From Actinomadura kijaniata NBRC 14229 (lineage in GTDB: Bacteria; Actinomycetota; Actinomycetes; Streptosporangiales; Streptosporangiaceae), in NCBI RefSeq assembly GCF_001552175.1, contig NZ_BCQR01000064.1, positions 1-57,061 of the forward strand: 57,061 nt of DNA. Reading direction: 5' to 3'. The notes under the pieces were generated by a model. The model was not told the origin of the DNA and searched no databases. It was given only the letters and a program-made list of their open reading frames with translations. The position numbers and the translations under genes are program-made. Shown here piece by piece: positions 49,427-57,061 of this stretch. The number at the start of each line of letters is the position of its first letter. Within the stretch, counting starts at the first letter, position 1.

Positions 49427-49735
49427 ATGCGACAGGTCCCGCCGACGCCTCGGCGCGGTAGACTCGGAAACGACGGCCCGGCTGCGCCCATCCGCACGTG
49501 TGTGGGTTGCCGGGTTCGTACGGTCAAGTCCGACCTGCTGCGCCTGGTGGTGATCGAGGGCGTCATCGTCCCCGACCCCCACGGCCGGCTGCCGGGCCGG
49601 GGTGCCCACCTGCATCCCGATCCGGCGTGTCTGGAGCTCGCTGAGCGTCGTCGGGCGTTCCCCCGGGCCTTCCGCCTGGCGGGGCCGCTCGACACCGGTG
49701 TGCTGAGGGACAGGCTTGCGGCGTCCGCGCCGTAG
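49427..49735 (+). CDS. ylxR: YlxR-family (DUF448) RNA-binding protein
   Basis: 102 residues. The family signature RTCVGCRVRTVKSDLLRLV and GRLPGRGAHLHPDPACLELA are clear. YlxR proteins are small RNA-binding or nucleoid-associated factors always found between nusA and infB; some affect RNase P. The ATG follows a GGAGAGC site. The first 22 residues are basic and variable. Confidence 0.92.
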   Translation: MRQVPPTPRRGRLGNDGPAAPIRTCVGCRVRTVKSDLLRLVVIEGVIVPDPHGRLPGRGAHLHPDPACLELAERRRAFPRAFRLAGPLDTGVLRDRLAASAP

Positions 49736-49884
49736 CAGCAGGATGGCCAGGTGGCCGATCAGTAAGCGACGTCTAGTCGGAAGCAGGTCGAGATTGCTAT
49801 GAGCGCTCGATGAGCACGCCGCGATGAGTACGGCAGGTTAACGACGGTCCGGAGGCCGCACCCCCGGACCGAGTAGGGAGTGTA
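49736..49884 (+). promoter_or_regulatory. infB leader with a stem-loop before the ribosome site
   Basis: 149 bp without a gene. CGGTCCGG (49845-49852) pairs with CCGGACCG (49864-49871), ending just before the GGGAG ribosome site. It could slow ribosome entry or mark a processing site. No promoter is clear here. Confidence 0.5.
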
Positions 49885-52800
49885 GTGGCCAAGGTCCGGG
49901 TATATGAGCTCGCCAAGGAGCTGGGAGTCGAGAGCAAGGTCGTCATGGCCAAGCTCCAGGAGATGGGCGAGTTCGTACGGTCGGCGTCCTCGACGATAGA
50001 GGCGCCGGTCGTTCGCAGGCTTACCGAAGCTTTCAACAACAACTCCGGCAAGTCCGGAGACCGGAAGGTCGCGTCCAAGCGGCCGTCCCCCAAGCCGGGC
50101 CCCCAGCCGGGTCCGCGTCCGGCGTCGCCCTCCGGCGGCGCGTCCGATTCTTCCCAGGGGGCCCGTCCGGCCCCCAGGCCGGGTCCGCGTCCGGGCCCGC
50201 GTCCGAGCCCGCAGCCGAGCCCGCAGTCGAGCCCGCAGGGCGGCGCGCCCAAGCCGGGTCCGCAGCCGGGCCCGCGTCCGGCCCCGGGTCCGGTGCCGCC
50301 GGCGCCGGGCATGCCGGTGGAGCAGCCCGCCGCGGCCGCCGGCCCGCAGAGCGCTCCCCAGAGTGCTCCGAGCGCTCCGCAGGGCGGTCAGCAGGCCCCG
50401 CAGGCCCCGTCCGCTCCGCGCCAGCAGGCAGGCCAGCAGGGCGGCCAGCAGGCCCCGTCCGGCTCCCGCCCGCAGGGCGGCGGACCGAGGCCGGGCCCGC
50501 GTCCGTCCCCCAAGCCGGGTCCGCGTCCCGGCCCGCGCCAGGGCCAGCAGGGCGGCGGTCGCTCGCAGGGGCCGCGTCCGGGCAACAACCCGTTCAGCTC
50601 GACCAACACCGGCATGGGCCAGTCGCCCAAGCCGGGTCCGCGTCCCGGCCCGCGTCCGGGTCCGCAGGGCGGCGCCGGTGCCGGTGACCGTCCCGGCGGT
50701 CCGCGTCCGGCCGGCGGCGCGCCGCGTCCCGGCCCGCGTCCGGGCGGTGCTCCCGGTGCGGGCGGTCCCCGTCCGAACCCGGGCGGCATGCCCCCGCGTC
50801 CGGCGGGTCCGCGGCCGAGCCCGATGAACATGCCGTCCCGTCCCGCCAGCGCCCCCGGGCGCGGCGGTCCCGGTGGCGGCGGCGGTGGCGGTCGTCCCGG
50901 TGGCGGCGGCGGTGGCCGTCCGGGCGGCGGTGGCGGCGGTGGCCGTCCCGGTGGCGGCGGTCGTCCCGGTGGCGGCGGCGGCTTCGGCGCCCGTCCCGGC
51001 GGCGGTGGCCCCGGTGGCGGCGGTCGTCCCGGCGGTGGCGGCGGCTTCGGCCCCCGTCCCGGTGGCGGCGGTCGTGGCCGCGGCGGAACGCAGGGCGCGT
51101 TCGGCCGTCCCGGTGGTCGTCCGGCGCGCGGTCGCAAGTCGAAGCGGGCGCGTCGTCAAGAGTTCGAGAACATGCAGGCCCCGGCGATCGGCGGCGTGCA
51201 GGCCCCGCGCGGCAACGGCAGGACCATCCGCCTGCCGCAGGGCGCCTCGCTGACCGACTTCGCCGAGAAGATCGGCGCGAACCCGGCGTCGCTGGTGCAG
51301 ATCATGATGCACCTCGGCAAGATGGTGACCGCCACGCAGTCGGTGGAACCCGACGACCTGCAGCTTCTCGGTGTCGAGCTGGACTTCGACGTCCAGGTCG
51401 TCAGCCCCGAGGACGAGGACCGCGAGCTGCTCGAGTCGTTCGACATCGAGTACGGCGAGGACGAGGGCGGCGAGGAGCACCTCCAGACCCGTCCGCCGGT
51501 CGTGACCGTCATGGGTCACGTCGACCACGGTAAGACGAAGCTGCTGGACGCCATCCGGCAGGCCAACGTCCAGGCCAGCGAGGCCGGCGGCATCACCCAG
51601 CACATCGGCGCCTACCAGGTGCAGACCGAGGTCGACGGCGAAGAGCGCAAGATCACCTTCATCGACACCCCGGGTCACGAGGCGTTCACCGCCATGCGTG
51701 CCCGCGGTGCCGACACCACCGACCTGGTGGTGCTGGTGGTCGCCGCCGACGACGGCGTCAAGCCGCAGACCACCGAGGCCATCGACCACGCGACCGCGGC
51801 CGGTGTCCCGATCGTGGTGGCGGTCAACAAGATCGACGTCGAGGGCGCCGACCCGCAGCGCGTCCGGGCCCAGCTCACCGAGTACGGCCTGATCGCCGAG
51901 GAGTACGGCGGCACCACCCAGTTCGTCGACGTGTCCGCCAAGCAGGGCATCAACATCGACGGCCTGCTGGAGTCGATCGTCCTGACGGCCGACGCCGAGC
52001 TGGAGCTCAAGGCCAACCCCGACATGCCCGCCCAGGGCACGGCCATCGAGGCCAACCTGGACAAGGGCCGGGGCGCCGTGGCGACCGTCCTGGTGCAGCG
52101 CGGCACGCTCCACGTCGGCGACTCCATCGTCTGCGGCGTGGCCCACGGCCGCGTCCGGGCGATGCTCGACGAGAACGGCAACAACGTCGAGGAGGCGGGC
52201 CCGTCCCGTCCGGTGCTGGTGCTCGGTCTGACGGCCGTGCCCGGCGCGGGCGACAACTTCCTGGTCGTCGACGACGACCGGGTGGCCCGGCAGATCGCCG
52301 ACAAGCGCGTGGCCCGCAAGCGCAACGCCGAGCTTCTGCGCTCGCGCAAGAGCACCTCGCTCGAGGACATGTTCAAGGACCTCGAGCGCGGCGAGCGGGA
52401 CGAGCTGCTGCTCATCCTCAAGGGCGACGTCTCCGGTTCGGTGGAGGCCCTGGAGGACTCGCTCCTCAAGATCGATGTCGGGGAGGAGGTCTCCCTGCGC
52501 GTCATCCGCCGCGGTGTGGGCGCGATCACGCAGGACGACGTCAACCTGGCGCTGGCGTCCGAGGGCGCGGTCATCATCGGCTTCAACGTCCGGCCCGAGC
52601 GCAACGCGCAGGAACTGGCCGACCGCGAGGGCGTGGACATCCGCTTCTACTCGGTCATCTACCAGGCGATCGAAGAGGTCGAGGCGGCCCTCAAGGGCAT
52701 GCTCAAGCCGGAGTTCGAAGAGGTCCAGCTCGGTACCGCCGAGATCCGCGCGGTCTTCAAGGTGCCGCGGATCGGCAACGTCGCCGGCTGCATGGTCCAG

Positions 52801-53013
52801 TCCGGGGTCGTCCAGCGCAACGCCAAGGCGCGCCTGCTGCGCGGCGGCGTCGTGGTGAGCGACAACCTCACCGTCTCCTCGCTCCGCCGGGAGAAGGACG
52901 ACGTCACCGAGGTCCGCGAGGGCTTCGAGTGCGGTATCGGCATCGGCTACCAGGACATCAAGGTGGACGACATCATCGAGTTCTTCGAGATGCGGGAGAA
53001 GCCCCGCGCCTGA
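49885..53013 (+). CDS. infB: Translation initiation factor IF-2
   Basis: 1042 residues. An IF2_N domain (VRVYELAKELGVESKVVMAK) is followed by a roughly 350-residue linker of Pro-Gly-Arg repeats and then Gly-rich runs (about residues 60-415), a second IF2_N domain, and the GTPase: G1 GHVDHGKT (544-551), G3 DTPGHEAF, G4 NKID, G5 SAK. Domains II, III (ERGERDELLLILKGDVSGSV) and the fMet-tRNA-binding C domain (YEDI-like GYQDIKVDDIIEFFEM) follow. The GTG has a GGGAG site. IF-2 brings initiator tRNA to the 30S subunit; the linker is longer and simpler than in most bacteria. Confidence 0.97.
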   Translation: MAKVRVYELAKELGVESKVVMAKLQEMGEFVRSASSTIEAPVVRRLTEAFNNNSGKSGDRKVASKRPSPKPGPQPGPRPASPSGGASDSSQGARPAPRPGPRPGPRPSPQPSPQSSPQGGAPKPGPQPGPRPAPGPVPPAPGMPVEQPAAAAGPQSAPQSAPSAPQGGQQAPQAPSAPRQQAGQQGGQQAPSGSRPQGGGPRPGPRPSPKPGPRPGPRQGQQGGGRSQGPRPGNNPFSSTNTGMGQSPKPGPRPGPRPGPQGGAGAGDRPGGPRPAGGAPRPGPRPGGAPGAGGPRPNPGGMPPRPAGPRPSPMNMPSRPASAPGRGGPGGGGGGGRPGGGGGGRPGGGGGGGRPGGGGRPGGGGGFGARPGGGGPGGGGRPGGGGGFGPRPGGGGRGRGGTQGAFGRPGGRPARGRKSKRARRQEFENMQAPAIGGVQAPRGNGRTIRLPQGASLTDFAEKIGANPASLVQIMMHLGKMVTATQSVEPDDLQLLGVELDFDVQVVSPEDEDRELLESFDIEYGEDEGGEEHLQTRPPVVTVMGHVDHGKTKLLDAIRQANVQASEAGGITQHIGAYQVQTEVDGEERKITFIDTPGHEAFTAMRARGADTTDLVVLVVAADDGVKPQTTEAIDHATAAGVPIVVAVNKIDVEGADPQRVRAQLTEYGLIAEEYGGTTQFVDVSAKQGINIDGLLESIVLTADAELELKANPDMPAQGTAIEANLDKGRGAVATVLVQRGTLHVGDSIVCGVAHGRVRAMLDENGNNVEEAGPSRPVLVLGLTAVPGAGDNFLVVDDDRVARQIADKRVARKRNAELLRSRKSTSLEDMFKDLERGERDELLLILKGDVSGSVEALEDSLLKIDVGEEVSLRVIRRGVGAITQDDVNLALASEGAVIIGFNVRPERNAQELADREGVDIRFYSVIYQAIEEVEAALKGMLKPEFEEVQLGTAEIRAVFKVPRIGNVAGCMVQSGVVQRNAKARLLRGGVVVSDNLTVSSLRREKDDVTEVREGFECGIGIGYQDIKVDDIIEFFEMREKPRA

Positions 53014-53030
53014 GACCCGCGGTGAAGGAC

Positions 53031-53092
53031 GGCCGGCCCGGTGACCACCGGACCGGCCGCCCGCCCCGCGGCCCGGCTCCCCGCCGGGCCGC
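53031..53092 (+). terminator. Two stem-loops after infB
   Basis: 53031-53042 pairs with 53047-53058 (one mismatch), and GCGGCCCGGC (53068-53077) pairs perfectly with GCCGGGCCGC (53083-53092). They lie in the 278-bp gap before the DUF503 gene and could terminate part of the transcripts. Confidence 0.65.
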
Positions 53093-53291
53093 AGGGCCCG
53101 TCCCACCGGGCCGAAAACCAGTGACGCGACGCCAGGTTGATCTTCTAGCCTGGCGTCGTGCCATGTCGGCGGCCGGACGCGGCGTCTCCGAGACGCCGCG
53201 GGACGCGGTGTTTCGAACCGGTGACGGACCGGGAACACTCCGCCATCCCGCCGTCGTTCCACATCCAGAGAAATCCGAGGTGATCGTCCAG

Positions 53292-53588
53292 GTGTACGTG
53301 GGAGCGCTGACGCTCGACCTGCTGCTGGGTGACGTGCGTTCGCTCAAGCAGAAGCGGGCGGTGGTCCGGCCCATCGTCGCGGAGGTGCGCAAGCACTTCC
53401 CGGGGGTGGCCGTCGGCGAGACCGGCGAGCAGGACCTGCACCGCAGGGCCGAGATCGGGGTGGCGGTGGTGTCCGGGACCGCCGAGAACGCCCACCACGT
53501 CATGGACCAGTGCGAACGGCTGGTGGCCGGTCGCCCGGAGATCGAGCTGCTGTCGGTGCGGCGGCGGCTCTTCAACGACGAGGACTAG
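53292..53588 (+). CDS. DUF503-family (YlxP-like) protein
   Basis: 98 residues: VYVGALTLDLLLGDVRSLKQ then KRAVVRPIVAEVRKHFPGVA, EQDLHRRAEIGVAVVSG, ELLSVRRRLFNDED. YlxP-like proteins occur in this operon in most Gram-positives; their role in ribosome maturation is suspected but not shown. The GTG at 53292 is chosen because GAGGTGATC, a long match to the 16S rRNA 3' end, lies 6 nt upstream and because family members begin at this Y-V-G-x-L. A GTG at 53280 is inside that site. Confidence 0.88.
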   Translation: MYVGALTLDLLLGDVRSLKQKRAVVRPIVAEVRKHFPGVAVGETGEQDLHRRAEIGVAVVSGTAENAHHVMDQCERLVAGRPEIELLSVRRRLFNDED

Positions 53589-53624
53589 CGTCCTGGTCCC
53601 AGACCGAGAAAGGGGGGTGCGATC

Positions 53625-54116
53625 ATGGTGGACGCAGCGCGGGCGCGTAAGCTCGCCGACCGCATCCAGCAGATCGTGGCCGAGATGCTGGAGCGGCGGA
53701 TCAAGGACCCGCGGCTCGGCTTCGTGACCGTGACCGACACCCGCATCACCAACGACCTGCGGGACGCCACGGTGTACTACACGGTCTACGGCACCGAGGC
53801 CGAACGGGCCGACACCGCGGCGGCGCTGGAGAGCGCCAAGGGCGTCATCCGGGCGGAGGTCGGCCGCAAGACCGGCGTCCGGCACACCCCGAGCCTCACC
53901 TTCGAGCTCGACTCGGTGATGGAGAACGCCGCGCACATCGACGACCTGCTGGCCCAGGCGCGGGCCCGGGACGCCGAGGTGGCCAGGGCCGCGCAGAGCG
54001 CCCAGTGGGCCGGGGAGGCCAACCCCTACAAGGAGCCCGCCGTCGACGACGAGGACGCCGACGAGGACGGGTACGACGGAGAGGGCGACGCGACCCCCGG
54101 GCGCGCCTCGTCATGA
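53625..54116 (+). CDS. rbfA: Ribosome-binding factor A
   Basis: 163 residues. RbfA is a KH-fold protein needed for 16S rRNA 5' processing and cold growth. Signature stretches: ARKLADRIQQIVAEMLERRI, DPRLGFVTVTDTRITNDLRD and GRKTGVRHTPSLTFELDSVM. The C-terminal 45 residues are acidic and probably disordered. An AAAGGGGGG site precedes the ATG, and its stop overlaps the next start (ATGA). Confidence 0.96.
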   Translation: MVDAARARKLADRIQQIVAEMLERRIKDPRLGFVTVTDTRITNDLRDATVYYTVYGTEAERADTAAALESAKGVIRAEVGRKTGVRHTPSLTFELDSVMENAAHIDDLLAQARARDAEVARAAQSAQWAGEANPYKEPAVDDEDADEDGYDGEGDATPGRASS

Positions 54117-55180
54117 CGGCCCCGGTCACCGGTGGCGGCTCGGCCACGCGTGGCGACCGGTGGCCCGGCCTCGACTGGGACCGGGCCGTCCGGCTGGTCG
54201 GCCGGGCGGAGGAGATCTGCCTGGCCTGCCATGTCGCGCCGGACGGGGACGCCCTCGGCTCCATGCTCGCGCTCGCCCAGGCCCTGCGGGGGCTGGGCAA
54301 GCGCGTGCTGGCCTCGTTCGGGGAGCCGTTCCGGGTGCCGGCGAGCCTGCGGTTCCTGCCCGGGCAGGAGCTGCTGGTGGAGCCGGGCATGATGCCCGCC
54401 GCCCCGAAACTGATGATCACGCTGGACGCGGCGGGCCCGGCGCGGCTCGGCTCGCTGGCCGCCAACGCCGGCCGCGCCGCCGAGCTGATCGTCGTGGACC
54501 ACCACGCCTCCGGCGGTGTGTTCGGGACCGTGCGGCTGGTGGACCCGGCCGCCGCCGCGACGGCCGTGCTGGTGGACGAGCTGCTGCGGCGGCTGGACGC
54601 GCCGCTGACCGCCGACGTCGCGCAGGGCCTGTACGCGGGGCTGGCCAGCGACACCGGCTCGTTCAAGTACTCCTGCACCACCCCCCGCGACCACGACCTG
54701 GCGGGACGGCTGCTGGAGGCGGGGGTGCGCCCCGCCGAGGTCAGCCGCGAGCTGTGGGACCGCGCCCCGTTCGGCTACCTCCAGGTGCTGGCGGGCGCGC
54801 TGGCGCGGGCCCGCCTGGAACGCGACGCCGCCGGGGGTCTCGGCCTGGTCTGGACGACCATCGGCCGCGCCGACCGCGACGTGCGGGGCGTCCCCTACGA
54901 CCAGCTCGAAGGCGTGATCGACCAGTTGCGCCGCACCGACGAGGCCGAGGTCTCGGTGGTGTGCAAGCAGACCGACGAGGGCGACTGGTACGTCTCGACC
55001 CGCTCCAAGGGGCAGGTCGACGTCGGCGAGGCGTGCGTGGAGCTGGGCGGCGGCGGCCACCGCACCGCCGCGGCGTTCACCGCCGCCGGGGACCCGTCCG
55101 ACATCATCGACCGGCTGCGGGCGGCGCTGCGCGCGCCGGGCGGCCCCACCGACCGAAACGACCGGAGCGACGACCAGTGA
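54113..55180 (+). CDS. nrnA: DHH/DHHA1 phosphoesterase, NrnA-like (oligoribonuclease/pAp phosphatase)
   Basis: 355 residues. The DHH domain has HVAPDGDALGS and LIVVDHHASGG with the manganese-binding Asp/His; the DHHA1 domain ends in GGGGHRTAAAF. NrnA enzymes degrade short RNA oligonucleotides and dephosphorylate pAp, and the gene often sits between rbfA and truB in actinobacteria. Start and stop overlap both neighbours (ATGA with rbfA, GTGA with truB), so translation is coupled along the operon. Confidence 0.9.
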   Translation: MTAPVTGGGSATRGDRWPGLDWDRAVRLVGRAEEICLACHVAPDGDALGSMLALAQALRGLGKRVLASFGEPFRVPASLRFLPGQELLVEPGMMPAAPKLMITLDAAGPARLGSLAANAGRAAELIVVDHHASGGVFGTVRLVDPAAAATAVLVDELLRRLDAPLTADVAQGLYAGLASDTGSFKYSCTTPRDHDLAGRLLEAGVRPAEVSRELWDRAPFGYLQVLAGALARARLERDAAGGLGLVWTTIGRADRDVRGVPYDQLEGVIDQLRRTDEAEVSVVCKQTDEGDWYVSTRSKGQVDVGEACVELGGGGHRTAAAFTAAGDPSDIIDRLRAALRAPGGPTDRNDRSDDQ

Positions 55181-56049
55181 ACTCTGTCTCGGGCCTCGTC
55201 ATCGTGGACAAGCCCGCCGACTGGACCTCCCACGACGTGGTGGGCAAGCTGCGCCGGCTGGCGCGGACCCGCCGCGTCGGCCACGCGGGGACCCTCGACC
55301 CGATGGCGACCGGCGTGCTGGTGATCGGCGTGGAGAAGGCGACCCGCCTGCTCGGCCATCTGGCCCTCACCGAGAAGGGCTACGACGCCACGATCCGGCT
55401 CGGGCAGTCCACCAACACCGACGACGCCGAGGGCGAGGTCACCGCGACCGCCTCGGCCGCGCACGTGGCCGACGAGGCGCTGCGGGCCGGGATCGCGCGG
55501 CTGACCGGAGAGATCCAGCAGATCCCGCCGCAGGTCAGCGCCATCAAGGTGAACGGCGAACGCGCCTACAAGAGGGCCCGCAAGGGCGAGGAGGTCGAGC
55601 TGCGGGCCCGTCCGGTGACGGTGTCGGAGTTCCGGGTCACCGACGTGCGGCGGACCGGGGAGTTCGTCGACGTGGACGCCTCGATCGCCTGCTCGTCGGG
55701 CACCTACATCCGGGCGCTGGCCCGCGACCTGGGCGCCGATCTGGGCGTCGGCGGGCACCTGACGTCGCTGCGGCGCACCCGCGTCGGCCCCTACGACCTG
55801 GGTATGGCCCGCACCGTCGACCAGCTCGCCGAGGAGATGGAGATCCTGCCGATCGCCGAGGCGGTGGCGGCGGCGTTCCCGCGCCGCGACGTGACCGAGG
55901 ACGACGCCCGCAGGATCGCCCACGGCGGGCGGCTGGCGGCGGCCGGTCTGGGGCCGGGGCCGGTGGGGGTGTTCGCGCCCGACGGGACGTTCCTGGCGCT
56001 GGTGGAGGAGCAGGGGGGGCAGGCGAAGCCGCTGGCGGTCTTCGTCTGA
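55177..56049 (+). CDS. truB: tRNA pseudouridine(55) synthase TruB
   Basis: 290 residues. TruB converts U55 in the T-loop of tRNAs to pseudouridine. SGLVIVDKPADWTSHDVVGK and the catalytic HAGTLDPMATG (Asp41) are followed by YDATIRLGQSTNTDDAEGE, QIPPQVSAIKVNGERAY and SSGTYIRALARDLG, all family hallmarks, and a C-terminal PUA-like part. The GTG at 55177 overlaps the previous stop. A strong terminator follows, so this is the last gene of the operon; ribF, which often follows, is not here. Confidence 0.96.
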   Translation: MNSVSGLVIVDKPADWTSHDVVGKLRRLARTRRVGHAGTLDPMATGVLVIGVEKATRLLGHLALTEKGYDATIRLGQSTNTDDAEGEVTATASAAHVADEALRAGIARLTGEIQQIPPQVSAIKVNGERAYKRARKGEEVELRARPVTVSEFRVTDVRRTGEFVDVDASIACSSGTYIRALARDLGADLGVGGHLTSLRRTRVGPYDLGMARTVDQLAEEMEILPIAEAVAAAFPRRDVTEDDARRIAHGGRLAAAGLGPGPVGVFAPDGTFLALVEEQGGQAKPLAVFV

Positions 56050-56078
56050 GCCACACGTCTGATCCACACGCCTGGTCC

Positions 56079-56116
56079 GAACGGCCGGGGCGCGGTGTTC
56101 CGCGCCCCGGCCGTTC
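56079..56116. terminator. Bidirectional terminator, 17-bp perfect stem
   Basis: 56079-56095 pairs perfectly with 56100-56116 around a TGTT loop. It separates truB from the convergent copper-protein gene and ends 6 bp before that gene's stop. Confidence 0.9.
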
Positions 56117-56122
56117 ACGGTG

Positions 56123-57061
56123 TCAGGACCCGGCGGGGACCACGGTCGCCTCGACTCTGATCTCGCCCGCCCTCGCGAAGCGCAGGACCAGCGGGACGGT
56201 CCGGCCCTCCCTGATCCCCTCGGGCTTCATCAGCATCAGGTGCAGGCCGCCCTTCTCGAACCGGACGGTGCCCTTCGGCACCGGAACGGTCTTCACCTGC
56301 TCCATCCTCATCGAGCCGTGGCCCATCTCCATGCGGTGCATCTCCACCGACCCGGCGGCGGGGGAGGAGACCCCGGTGAGAGTGTCGGGGGTGCCGTCGT
56401 TGGTGAGGGTGAGGTACCCGGCGGTCACGTCCGGGGTGGACGGGACGCGGACCCGCGCGTCGGTGACGGCGATCCCGGCCCTGCCGGGGCCGGCGGCGTT
56501 CTCGCGCGCCAGCAGCGTCCTGAGGTCCCTGGCCATGTCGGCGCTGCCGAACTGGTAGGGGAACATCAGCTTCCCGGAGCCGTCGGGGCCGTAGACCATG
56601 ACGTTGCTGCCGTGCGACACCTGGTAGTTCCCCCTGGCGTCGGCGGGCGGCGGGGTGAGCGGGACCTTGGCGTCGGCGGCGGCCTTCCGGATCTCCTCCA
56701 TGGGGCCGGTGAGGCCGACGAACGACCGGTCGAAGCGGCCGAGGAAGTCCTTGAGGACGGCGGGTCCGTCGCGGCGCGGGTCGGCGGTGACGAACACCAC
56801 CTGGGTCCTGGCGCGTTCCCGCGGCGACAGCAGCGACATGGCCCCGGCGGCGTCGGCCATGGTGGTGGGGCAGATGTCGGGGCAGTGCGTGAATCCGAAG
56901 AACAGCAGCGTGACCTTGCCCCGGGCGCGTTCGGCCAGGTCGTGGGGCTTGCCGTCGGTGCCGGTGAGCGTCACCTGGGGGATCTCGTACGAGGCGGGCA
57001 GCCGCGTGGCCTTGTAGGGCGAGGCGGGGGCGGCGGCCTCGGCGGCGGGCCGCTGCCCGCC
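56123..57061 (-). CDS. SCO1/SenC - PCuAC copper-chaperone fusion (5' end outside window)
   Basis: At least 312 residues; the frame continues past the right edge, so the N-terminus (probably signal or lipoprotein) is missing. The first domain is SCO1/SenC thioredoxin-like with the copper motif THCPDICPTT and the later His in VSHGSNVMVYG. After about residue 195 of the visible part comes a PCu(A)C domain with EMHRMEMGHGSM and FEKGGLHLMLM, the H-x-M...H-x-M copper(I) pattern. The two proteins usually come from separate genes and together load the CuA site of cytochrome c oxidase; here they are one chain. Located outside the membrane. Confidence 0.88.
   Translation of the reverse strand, partial: GGQRPAAEAAAPASPYKATRLPASYEIPQVTLTGTDGKPHDLAERARGKVTLLFFGFTHCPDICPTTMADAAGAMSLLSPRERARTQVVFVTADPRRDGPAVLKDFLGRFDRSFVGLTGPMEEIRKAAADAKVPLTPPPADARGNYQVSHGSNVMVYGPDGSGKLMFPYQFGSADMARDLRTLLARENAAGPGRAGIAVTDARVRVPSTPDVTAGYLTLTNDGTPDTLTGVSSPAAGSVEMHRMEMGHGSMRMEQVKTVPVPKGTVRFEKGGLHLMLMKPEGIREGRTVPLVLRFARAGEIRVEATVVPAGS

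Noticed and set aside
50880..51080. Regular GGCGG-type repeats resembling a repeat array
   Set aside because: They are codons of the Gly/Pro/Arg linker of IF-2, without uniform spacers; not a CRISPR array.
49759..53262. A 1167-codon open frame on the minus strand opposite infB
   Set aside because: It is the antisense shadow of the GC-biased infB codons; composition is low-complexity and infB is certain.
1..57061. tRNA, rRNA and CRISPR loci
   Set aside because: No tRNA cloverleaf, rRNA-like or spaced direct-repeat region was noticed by eye in the intergenic stretches; a covariance-model scan was not possible.

Overview
The window is chromosomal DNA from a high-GC actinomycete. Codon third positions are almost all G or C, GTG starts are common, many genes look leaderless (a TANNNT box about 7-9 bp before the start), and several families (KstR2-like TetR, Ltp2/DUF35, MMPL, CU044_5270-type protein beside an ECF sigma factor) are typical of Streptosporangiales or Mycobacteriales. 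An Actinomadura or other Thermomonosporaceae member is my best guess; this is inference from protein style, not a database match.

Layout. 1-2 kb: minus-strand glycosyltransferase pair with a membrane-anchored protein. 2.2-5.4 kb: secreted GH16 glucanase, a sensor kinase/response regulator pair and a small protein. 5.6-9.5 kb: MMPL exporter, a TetR regulator very like mycobacterial KstR2, a HAD hydrolase and a 49-residue CxxC protein. 9.5-23.5 kb: secreted and hypothetical proteins, a gntR-acdS (ACC deaminase) operon with a 24-bp palindrome over the gntR start, a UbiA prenyltransferase, two convergent membrane proteins sharing a PGxYR-type domain, a Pth2-like protein, an ECF sigma factor with its partner, an M14 peptidase and a zinc alcohol dehydrogenase. 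23.9-29.3 kb: a xylose-type CUT2 ABC transporter with a second ATPase and a ROK regulator. 29.3-37.3 kb: a catabolic island (flavin reductase; Ltp2-like aldolase plus DUF35 partner; FadD3-like ligase; PaaK-like protein; luciferase-like monooxygenase) interrupted by an LRV-repeat protein. 37.4-46.5 kb: flippase-like membrane protein, secreted propeller protein, HAD, coiled coil, an exonuclease-BRCT-TerD fusion and a large subtilase. 46.5-47.5 kb: two ferritin-like helical proteins. 47.7-56 kb: the conserved rimP-nusA-ylxR-infB-DUF503-rbfA-DHH-truB translation/transcription operon. The window ends inside a SCO1-PCuAC fusion.

The most coherent system is a candidate KstR2 regulon. The regulator lies at 7.9-8.5 kb. 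Sites matching the mycobacterial KstR2 consensus (AnCAAGnnCTTGnT) occur beside it and, about 21-29 kb away, immediately downstream of the -10 boxes of three good promoters. Those promoters drive the flavin reductase, the Ltp2/DUF35 pair, and the monooxygenase/PaaK-like/FadD3-like operon. Together these genes look like a CoA-dependent steroid- or terpenoid-type degradation module with a two-component flavin monooxygenase. The substrate is unknown.

A second unexplained item is a 173-181 bp dispersed element with two copies (about 9.5 and 43.0 kb). The copies share a 111-bp core with two mismatches, carry long internal hairpins and related inverted ends, and both lie between convergent genes.
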